In this document: one piece after another, positions 1 to 4,973 of the stretch | Layout: every line of letters starts with the position of its first letter | Position numbering within the stretch: the stretch's first letter is position 1 | Assembly: GCA_012800475.1 (NCBI GenBank) | Contig: JAAZJF010000386.1 | Location: 1 to 7,723, forward strand | From: Gammaproteobacteria bacterium | GTDB taxonomy: Bacteria > Pseudomonadota > Gammaproteobacteria > Pseudomonadales > Pseudomonadaceae | Length of the DNA stretch: 7,723 bases | Direction: 5' to 3' | The notes under the pieces: model-generated | What the model was told of the DNA's origin: nothing | Databases searched by the model: none | Seen by the model: the letters and a program-made list of their open reading frames with translations, nothing else | Program-made: the position numbers and the translations under genes

Positions 1-662
1 ATTGGCTGGGTGAGGGTATGCCGCGTGATGATAAAGTGCTGGATGAAGCTGAGATTGCCAGCCTCTTGGCGCAGCCTTTGCGTGTTGAAGAGAAGCTCGA
101 TGGTGCTAATTTAGGCATCTCCCTACGTGACAACGGTGAACTGCGCGCGCAAAACCGTGGTCAGTATCTACTTGAGCCCTTTGCTGGGCAGTTTTCACGC
201 TTGAACTCTTGGCTGGCGCAGCACCGTTATGCTTTAGCCGACCATTTAAGCAGTGATGTGATTGTCTTTGGTGAGTGGTGCGCGGCACGTCACTCGCTTG
301 ATTATGATAATTTGCCCGATTGGTTTGTAGTATTTGATGTGTACGACCGCAGTGCGCAGAAGTTTTGGAGTTGCGCGCGGCGTAATGCTTTAGCCGAGAC
401 TTTGGGTTTAGCTGTAGTGCCCACCTTGTATGAGGGTACGGCCACTGTTGATGAGTTAAAAAACTTGCTCAGCAGTGCTAGCAGTCAGTACCGCGAAGGG
501 ACGCCCGAAGGTATTGTGATGCGTCAAGATTCAGCGCAGTGGTGTGAAGCACGGGCCAAATTAGTGCGTGCCGACTTTGCGCAGTCCATTGAAGAGCATT
601 GGCGCAGCCGAGCGATTGAGTGGAATGATGTGCGTTTACCCAGCGCAGAGGATTTTAGCTAA
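1..662 (+). CDS. RNA ligase family protein (5'-truncated by window edge)
   Basis: ATP-dependent polynucleotide ligase-type nucleotidyltransferase, probably an RNA ligase (Rnl2/PF09414-like) that would seal RNA ends through a lysyl-AMP intermediate. Seen, counting residues from the ATG at 18: motif I KLDG at 26-29, with K26 the expected adenylated lysine; FGEW at 84-87 (motif III); FVVFDVYD at 103-110 (motif IIIa); EGIVMR at 164-169 (motif IV); KLVR at 181-184 (motif V). All five nucleotidyltransferase motifs are present in order. The ATG at 18 is probably not the start: the frame is open to the left edge and reads WLGEG before MPRDDKVL, matching the remembered N-terminal pattern of this family, so the true start lies upstream. 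The protein stops about 30 residues after motif V, so there is no room for a C-terminal OB domain. It ends 56 bases before atpD on the same strand; no functional link to the ATPase is evident. Its RNA substrate is unknown, and a DNA-ligase role cannot be excluded. Confidence 0.8.
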   Translation, partial: WLGEGMPRDDKVLDEAEIASLLAQPLRVEEKLDGANLGISLRDNGELRAQNRGQYLLEPFAGQFSRLNSWLAQHRYALADHLSSDVIVFGEWCAARHSLDYDNLPDWFVVFDVYDRSAQKFWSCARRNALAETLGLAVVPTLYEGTATVDELKNLLSSASSQYREGTPEGIVMRQDSAQWCEARAKLVRADFAQSIEEHWRSRAIEWNDVRLPSAEDFS

Positions 663-704
663 GCCTGTCTGGGCGCTGCCTCGTTGAAATTGTGCGACAT
701 GGAT

Positions 705-710
705 GGAGAG
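705..710 (+). promoter_or_regulatory. Ribosome binding site of atpD
   Basis: GGAGAG lies 8 bases before the ATG at 719. This decides the start of atpD: a GTG in the same frame at 692 would add nine residues but has no comparable purine run before it. Confidence 0.75.
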
Positions 711-718
711 TAGAGTCA

Positions 719-2173
719 ATGTCAGAGTTAGATCATGCTTTAGAAGCCGCCGCAAACCCTGCTGATGCTGCGGATCAGTCACCGGATGCTGCAGCGCATA
801 GCGCTGAGCCGATCGCCGAAGGGCGGGTGACGCAGATTCGTGGTGGTGTAGTGGATGTGGTGTTTAGCGGTCAGATTCCACGCATTCAAGACTTGCTCTA
901 TGCCGGTGACTTAGCCCTAGAAGTAGCCTCCTTACTCGACCAAGGCACCGTGCGCTGTATTGCTCTAGCACCCGTGCGCGGTTTGGGTTTAGGCATGGCC
1001 GTGCGGGCTACCGGTGCGCCCATTCAGGTGCCGGTGGGCGAGGCCGTGCTGGGGCGTATGCTTAACGTGTTTGGCCAAGCCATTGATGGTCAGCCTGAAC
1101 CGGTTGCCGCGGCGCGACGCTCCATCCACCAGCCCCCGCCCGCACTGGAAGACCGTGTGGTGCACAGTGCTATTTTAGAAACTGGTATTAAAGCCATTGA
1201 TTTACTGTCGCCCATTGAGCGCGGTGGTAAAACCGGTTTGTTTGGCGGTGCCGGTGTGGGTAAAACCGTCTTAATCACCGAGCTGATCAACAACACCGCC
1301 CAGCATTATAAAGGCGTGAGCTTATTTTGCGGGATTGGTGAGCGCTCGCGTGAAGCCGAAGAGCTGTACCGCGAAATGGGCGAAGCCGGTGTGCGTGAAA
1401 ACACCGTGATGCTCTTTGGTCAGATGAACGAAGCCCCCGGTGTGCGCTTTCTGGTGGGTAAAACCGCGCTGACCATGGCGGAATATTTCCGCGATGATTT
1501 ACAACAAGACGTACTCCTGCTGATTGATAACGTGTTCCGCTTTGTGCAGGCCGGCTCTGAGGTTTCAGGTTTGCTGGGGCGCATGCCATCGCGTGTGGGT
1601 TATCAGCCCACCTTGGCCACTGAGTTGGCTTCGCTGCAGGAACGCATCACCTCCACGCGCAAAGGGGCCATTACCTCGATTCAGGCGGTGTATGTACCTG
1701 CGGATGACTTTACTGACCCCGCAGCTGCGCATATTTTCTCGCACTTATCGGCGTCTGTTGTGCTGTCGCGCAAACGTGCCAGTGAAGGTTTATACCCTGC
1801 GGTTGACCCTTTAGGCTCCACATCAGTGATGCTCACGCCCGCCGTGGTCGGTCAGCGCCATTATGATATCGCCCGTGCCGTGCGCCGGACTTTGGCGGAA
1901 TACGAAGAGTTACGCGATATTATTGCCATGCTTGGTTTGGAAGAGTTATCCATGGCTGACCGTGCCGTAGTGGCGCGCGCGCGCCGTCTGGAGCGCTTTT
2001 TAACGCAACCGTTTTTCTCGGCAGAATCCTTCAGTGGTGATGCCGGTCAGCGTGTTTCGGTCGCCGATACGCTGGCGGGCTGTGAGCATATTTTGCAGCA
2101 AACGGAGTTTGACGATAATGAAATGGATTACTACATGATTGGTGCTTTGCCGCACGCGCAGGCCACAGCATGA
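719..2173 (+). CDS. atpD: N-type ATPase subunit beta (catalytic)
   Basis: Catalytic subunit of the F1-like head; hydrolyses or makes ATP in the cytoplasm. It is 484 residues from the ATG at 719. Seen: beta-barrel start GRVTQIRGGVVDVVF from residue 35; Walker A GGAGVGKT at 176-183; GERSRE at 207-212, holding the expected catalytic Glu (E208); Walker B LLLIDN at 266-271 with D270; EVSGLLGRMPSRVGYQPTL near 281-299; GLYPAVDPL at 357-365, with the adenine-contacting Tyr position. All catalytic residues appear intact. Two oddities: an Ala- and acid-rich N-terminal extension of about 34 residues, and a DELSEED-equivalent loop that reads EELSMAD (408-414). First gene of the operon, as is typical of N-ATPases and unlike housekeeping atp operons, where beta is near the end. 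Its stop overlaps the atpC start by 4 bases. Confidence 0.97.
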   Translation: MSELDHALEAAANPADAADQSPDAAAHSAEPIAEGRVTQIRGGVVDVVFSGQIPRIQDLLYAGDLALEVASLLDQGTVRCIALAPVRGLGLGMAVRATGAPIQVPVGEAVLGRMLNVFGQAIDGQPEPVAAARRSIHQPPPALEDRVVHSAILETGIKAIDLLSPIERGGKTGLFGGAGVGKTVLITELINNTAQHYKGVSLFCGIGERSREAEELYREMGEAGVRENTVMLFGQMNEAPGVRFLVGKTALTMAEYFRDDLQQDVLLLIDNVFRFVQAGSEVSGLLGRMPSRVGYQPTLATELASLQERITSTRKGAITSIQAVYVPADDFTDPAAAHIFSHLSASVVLSRKRASEGLYPAVDPLGSTSVMLTPAVVGQRHYDIARAVRRTLAEYEELRDIIAMLGLEELSMADRAVVARARRLERFLTQPFFSAESFSGDAGQRVSVADTLAGCEHILQQTEFDDNEMDYYMIGALPHAQATA

Positions 2174-2580
2174 GTGACGCCCAGCTGATGCAGGTGAATG
2201 TGCGCTTACCCACACGTTTATTGTTCAGCGGTGAAGCCACTAAAGTTGCAGCTGAAGCCGATAACGGCTCGTTTACGATGTTGCCTCGCCATACGGATTT
2301 TGTCAGCGCGCTGCTGCCTTCGGTATTAGTGATTACTGACGCGCAGGGGCAGGAGCGTTACTTTGGTATTGACCAAGGCTTACTGGTCAAGCATGGCTAC
2401 AGCGTGGATATCGCCGTGCGGCGTGGCGTGCAGGGCGATGATTTAGATACGCTCAATGACACCATCCAAGCCAATTTTATGGAAGTCGATGAAGATGAGC
2501 GAGTGGCGCGCACGGCCTTGTCTAAACTTGAAGCCGGCATTGTGCGCCGCTTCAGTGATTTACGGAAACCCTTAACATGA
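2170..2580 (+). CDS. atpC: N-type ATPase subunit epsilon
   Basis: Central-stalk subunit that binds gamma and the c-ring and can brake ATP hydrolysis. The 136 residues show the epsilon beta-sandwich pattern: NVRLPTRLLFSGEA at the start, the hallmark GSFTMLPRHTDFVSAL at 33-48, then YFGIDQGLLVKHGYSVDIAVR (split here by strands around 64-84). The C-terminal part (about 90-136) is mostly helical and charged and ends ARTALSKLEAGIVRRFSDL, consistent with the helical C-terminal domain. The ATG overlaps the atpD stop (ATGA), and the only purine run before it is a weak AGG near 2160, so translation is probably coupled to atpD. A Met at residue 7 is a less likely start. Position directly after beta, at the front of the operon, is characteristic of N-ATPases. 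Confidence 0.93.
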   Translation: MSDAQLMQVNVRLPTRLLFSGEATKVAAEADNGSFTMLPRHTDFVSALLPSVLVITDAQGQERYFGIDQGLLVKHGYSVDIAVRRGVQGDDLDTLNDTIQANFMEVDEDERVARTALSKLEAGIVRRFSDLRKPLT

Positions 2581-2858
2581 CGGATAAAGATACCGCCAGC
2601 GAAGCCATTCGCCGCCGCACGCAGCGTATGCAAAAGACCCGCGATGAACCACAGTACAGCCCCCTAAACGGCTTGGGTGTATTTGGCGTGATTGGCTGGT
2701 CAGTGGCGATACCTACTGTGGGCGGGGCTTTTTTAGGGATGTGGCTCAACCGTGTCGCACCGCAAAGCTTTTCTTGGCCCATTGCTTTAATTTTAGGCGG
2801 TGTGGTGTTGGGCGGGATGGTGGCGTGGAGTTGGATTGATAAAACCCGAGACAAATAA
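2577..2858 (+). CDS. atpQ: N-ATPase membrane subunit AtpQ (AtpZ/AtpI-like, two TM)
   Basis: Small inner-membrane protein of 93 residues, recognised from operon position and architecture as AtpQ, related to the AtpZ / F0F1 'gene 1' family (PF09527). Seen: a cytoplasmic, basic N-terminus (IRRRTQRMQKTR at 11-22), TM1 about 33-57 rich in Gly, a short loop APQSFSW, TM2 about 64-87, and a charged tail DKTRDK; the positive-inside pattern suggests both ends face the cytoplasm. Role in the family: accessory to Fo, proposed to help assembly or cation supply; not proven here. The ATG overlaps the atpC stop by 4 bases; the nearest purine run (GGA at 2564) is weak, so coupling is likely. Confidence 0.85.
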   Translation: MTDKDTASEAIRRRTQRMQKTRDEPQYSPLNGLGVFGVIGWSVAIPTVGGAFLGMWLNRVAPQSFSWPIALILGGVVLGGMVAWSWIDKTRDK

Positions 2859-2871
2859 CCATTTAGAATGG
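2859..2871 (+). other. Small hairpin in the atpQ-atpR gap
   Basis: Directly after the atpQ stop, CCATT at 2859-2863 can pair with AATGG at 2867-2871 around a TAG loop. A 5-bp stem is weak and may be chance. It sits in the longest gap inside the operon (38 bases), just before the strong atpR ribosome binding site. Confidence 0.25.
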
Positions 2872-2884
2872 CCTCGCAGCAAAA

Positions 2885-2893
2885 GGGAGAAGG
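2885..2893 (+). promoter_or_regulatory. Ribosome binding site of atpR
   Basis: GGGAGAAGG ends 3 bases before a GTG at 2897; its GGGAGA core is 6 bases away. This supports the GTG as the start; the next in-frame ATG is 18 codons later, inside the first membrane helix. Confidence 0.75.
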
Positions 2894-2896
2894 TCT

Positions 2897-3211
2897 GTGA
2901 TTGAGATACAGGGCACAGCCATAGTGCTGGGGCTAGCAGTGGGATTGCCCATGGCGGTGTTGTTTTTTTGGGGGCTCAACTGGGGCATGCGTTTGGCGTT
3001 AGCGTCGTCGCAGCCGGGTGGCATTTTGATGCTGAGCTTTTTTGTGCGACTGGTGATTTTGTTGGGCGTGGGTTTAGCGCTAACACGACTCACCGACACC
3101 TTATGGGCGTTGGCAGGTTATATGCTGGCCTTTTTAGCAGTGCGCGTGATTGCCGTGGTGCGTGCGCGCATCAAGCCAACCGCAGCGACTGTGCAACAGG
3201 AGAACCTTTAA
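2897..3211 (+). CDS. atpR: N-ATPase membrane subunit AtpR (three TM)
   Basis: Inner-membrane accessory protein of 104 residues specific to N-ATPase operons, identified by its place between atpQ and atpB and by its three-helix layout. Seen: TM1 about 7-29, TM2 about 42-62, TM3 about 66-88, then a short basic, cytoplasmic tail. Arg residues lie at helix edges or within helices: R32, R51, R64, R83. In the family, conserved membrane Arg residues of AtpR were proposed to pair with the carboxylates of the c subunit and help c-ring assembly; which of the four is the conserved one I cannot tell from a single sequence. Starts with GTG behind a strong Shine-Dalgarno. Its stop abuts the atpB ATG with no gap. 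Confidence 0.85.
   Translation: MIEIQGTAIVLGLAVGLPMAVLFFWGLNWGMRLALASSQPGGILMLSFFVRLVILLGVGLALTRLTDTLWALAGYMLAFLAVRVIAVVRARIKPTAATVQQENL
3198..3203 (+). promoter_or_regulatory. Ribosome binding site of atpB
   Basis: AGGAGA lies 8 bases before the ATG at 3212, within the last codons of atpR. It fixes the start of subunit a. Confidence 0.7.
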
Positions 3212-3910
3212 ATGCAGCTGACTCCCGATCAAAATATCGTGTTTTATATCGGTGATTTTGGCGTGAATGCCACCTTGGTCAACACCTGGATTGTGATGGC
3301 GGTGCTGGTGGGTATTTCCATGCTGGTGACATGGCGCTTAAGCGCTGATAGTGCGCCGGGGCGCTGGCGCAGTGCGTTAGAGCTGATTGTGGTGGCCATC
3401 CAAGGGCAAATCGAAGAAGTCACCCATCAAGGCGCGCGGCATGTGCTGTACTTTGCCGGTACGTTGTTTTTATTTATTGCCGTGGCGAATGTGCTGACGG
3501 TGATTCCAGGCTTTGATACGCCCACCTCGTCGCTGTCCACTACGGTGGCATTGACCATTTCGGTGTTGGTGGCCATTCCGCTGTTTGGTATCGCCAATGG
3601 CGGTGTGCGTCAGTACTTGCGCACCTTTATTGAGCCGTCAGTGATTATGTTGCCTTTTAATATCATCGGTGAGTTTTCACGGGGTATTTCGTTGGCGATT
3701 CGCTTGTATGGCAACGTGATGAGCGGTGCAGTGATTGCGGCAATTTTGCTCAGTATTGCGCCGTTCTTTTTCCCCGTATTAATGGATATGTTAGGCCTGC
3801 TCACAGGTTTGATTCAGGCTTACATTTTTGCCATTTTGGCAACGGTTTATATTTCCTCTGCTATGGCAGATTCCCCTGTGACACCCTCTGAAAAGGATAA
3901 AAAATCATGA
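3212..3910 (+). CDS. atpB: N-type ATPase subunit a
   Basis: Stator membrane subunit forming the two ion half-channels against the c-ring. The 232 residues hold five or six membrane helices (about 23-42, 78-98, 110-130, 145-175, 178-217). Seen: NVLTVIPGF at 93-101; LPFNIIGEFSRGISL at 147-161; IRLYGN at 163-168, whose R164 matches the essential Arg (E. coli aR210); IQAYIFAILATVYISSA at 201-217, with Q202 at the E. coli Q252 position. E154 lies in the helix before the essential Arg. The key residues are therefore intact. The N-terminus is short, as is common for the compact a subunits of this subfamily. The stop overlaps the atpE start by 4 bases (ATGA). Confidence 0.95.
   Translation: MQLTPDQNIVFYIGDFGVNATLVNTWIVMAVLVGISMLVTWRLSADSAPGRWRSALELIVVAIQGQIEEVTHQGARHVLYFAGTLFLFIAVANVLTVIPGFDTPTSSLSTTVALTISVLVAIPLFGIANGGVRQYLRTFIEPSVIMLPFNIIGEFSRGISLAIRLYGNVMSGAVIAAILLSIAPFFFPVLMDMLGLLTGLIQAYIFAILATVYISSAMADSPVTPSEKDKKS
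3892..3906 (+). promoter_or_regulatory. A-rich ribosome binding site of atpE
   Basis: AAAGGA at 3892-3897 is followed by a run of A (TAAAAAATC) before the ATG at 3907, a 9-base spacing. An unstructured, A-rich initiation region suits the high demand for c subunit relative to its neighbours; this is inference. Confidence 0.6.
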
Positions 3911-4185
3911 CTGAACTTGCATTGATTGCGGCCATTTCTATTTTTACCGCAGGCTTTACGATTGCCATTGGCTCGCTTGGCCCTGCTTTAGGTGAAGGCC
4001 GTGCGGCCGCTGCAGCGATTGCGGCGATTGCTCAGCAACCCGACGCGGCTCCCACGCTGTCACGTACCTTGTTTGTGAGTTTGGCGATGATTGAATCCAC
4101 CGCTATTTACTGCTTTGTGGTCGCGATGATTCTTATTTTTGCCAACCCCTTTTGGGATGCCATGCAGGCAGCAGCAGGAGCGTAA
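3907..4185 (+). CDS. atpE: N-type ATPase subunit c (ring-forming, ion-binding)
   Basis: Forms the rotor ring that carries ions through the membrane. The 92 residues form a two-helix hairpin: helix 1 about 4-42, polar loop QQPDAAP (43-49), helix 2 about 52-80. The ion site is visible: E30 in helix 1 (aligned by hand with Q32 of the Ilyobacter tartaricus ring) and E63-S64-T65 with Y68 in helix 2 (aligned with E65, S66, T67, Y70). This is the Na+-ligand set, with Glu replacing Gln in helix 1, giving two carboxylates per subunit. Helix 1 is rich in Ala (GRAAAAAIAAIA, 31-42). The loop has QQP where most c subunits have RQP. Na+ was proposed as the family's ion; H+ specificity is reported for one member, so the ion is not settled by sequence. 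Confidence 0.95.
   Translation: MTELALIAAISIFTAGFTIAIGSLGPALGEGRAAAAAIAAIAQQPDAAPTLSRTLFVSLAMIESTAIYCFVVAMILIFANPFWDAMQAAAGA
4176..4180 (+). promoter_or_regulatory. Ribosome binding site of atpF, with decoy ATG downstream
   Basis: AGGAG lies 11 bases before the atpF ATG at 4192. A nearer ATG at 4185 overlaps the atpE stop but opens only a five-codon frame (MAYVD) that ends at TGA 4200-4202, just inside atpF, so it is not the atpF start. Confidence 0.55.
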
Positions 4186-4191
4186 TGGCTT

Positions 4192-4959
4192 ATGTCGATT
4201 GATTGGGTAACAGTGTTGGCGCAAATCGCCAACTTTCTAGTCTTGTTGTGGCTGCTCAAGCGTTTTTTGTACCGTCCGATTTTGGATGGTATTGATGCCC
4301 GTGAAGCGTCAATTAGCAAGCGTATTGCCGATGCTGAACAGGCGCAACGTGACGCACAGGTTGCCAAAAGCGACTTTGTAAAGCAGCGCGCGCAGCTGAT
4401 CAGCGATCAAGATACCTTGCTGGAAAAAGCCTTGGCCGCCACTGAAGAACAGCGCGATGGCTTATTGTCGGATGCACGCACTAAACTGCTGCAAGAGCAA
4501 AAAGACTGGCGCAAGCACCTTGAGCACGAGCGTCAGGCTTTTAATCAGCGCTTGCAAGACACCGGCGCCGAGGCCTTGATGCGTTTAACGCGCAAAGCTT
4601 TGCATGATTTAGCCGATGAAACGCTGGAAGATGCCATTGTGCGCCATGTTAGTCAGCAATTAGCGCCCATGGCCGCTGAATTGCAACAAGCGGCTGCAGG
4701 CCAGCTAAAAGCTCAGGTGAGCACCCGCGATGCCTTGTCTGCGGCCACGCAAACGCTATTGCAAAGCCAAGTACAGCAGTGGTTGCCGGAGGTGGTGTTG
4801 AGCTTTAGCACGGATGCACAGCAGTCGCCGGGTTTAGTGATGCAAGTGGGCGGCGCGCAAGTGTCGTGGACCACAGACAGCTATATGGATGAGTTGGCGC
4901 AATTACTCACCTCGCACACCAGCAGTGCAGCGGTGCGTTTACCGGCGAAGGATGATTAG
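4192..4959 (+). CDS. atpF: N-type ATPase subunit b, long form with delta/E-like C-terminal region
   Basis: Peripheral-stalk subunit that anchors the head to subunit a. Seen: one N-terminal membrane helix (about 5-27), the usual RFLYRPILDGIDAR boundary at 24-37, then a long charged coiled coil (about 38-160). At 255 residues it is about 100 longer than a typical b (around 156 in E. coli). The extra C-terminal part contains QQWLPEVVLSF (195-205) and PGLVMQVGGAQVSW (213-226) followed by an amphipathic YMDELAQLL; this resembles by eye the C-terminal end of delta/OSCP or of V-type subunit E. The operon has no atpH, so this region may replace delta in capping the head. The b identity is firm; the delta-like role is inference. 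Starts 6 bases after atpE; ends 14 bases before atpA. Confidence 0.93.
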   Translation: MSIDWVTVLAQIANFLVLLWLLKRFLYRPILDGIDAREASISKRIADAEQAQRDAQVAKSDFVKQRAQLISDQDTLLEKALAATEEQRDGLLSDARTKLLQEQKDWRKHLEHERQAFNQRLQDTGAEALMRLTRKALHDLADETLEDAIVRHVSQQLAPMAAELQQAAAGQLKAQVSTRDALSAATQTLLQSQVQQWLPEVVLSFSTDAQQSPGLVMQVGGAQVSWTTDSYMDELAQLLTSHTSSAAVRLPAKDD

Positions 4960-4963
4960 GGAG
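4958..4963 (+). promoter_or_regulatory. Ribosome binding site of atpA
   Basis: AGGGAG overlaps the atpF stop codon and lies 10 bases before the atpA ATG at 4974. Confidence 0.65.
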
Positions 4964-4973
4964 TCGATTCGAT

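Noticed and set aside
18..20. ATG at 18 as the true start of the RNA ligase gene
   Set aside because: The frame stays open to the left edge and the five upstream codons fit the family's N-terminal pattern; the gene most likely begins outside the window.
684..712. TTGAAA at 684-689 as the -35 box of an operon promoter
   Set aside because: No TATAAT-like box lies 16-18 bases further on; that position is the purine-rich ribosome binding site, too close to the ATG. The true promoter may lie further upstream.
692..718. GTG at 692 as the start of atpD (adds nine residues)
   Set aside because: No ribosome binding site precedes it, whereas the ATG at 719 has GGAGAG at a good 8-base distance.
1287..1589. 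100-codon minus-strand frame inside atpD, and similar frames elsewhere
   Set aside because: They lie opposite or out of frame with strongly conserved ATPase genes, have unnatural composition and lack ribosome binding sites; they are shadows.
1524..1814. 96-codon + strand frame overlapping atpD in another phase
   Set aside because: Rich in Cys, Arg and Leu with no recognisable fold; the region is fully explained by the conserved core of beta.
2968..3255. 95-codon frame overlapping atpR and atpB
   Set aside because: It is out of phase with atpR, whose membrane helices, strong ribosome binding site and operon position are convincing.
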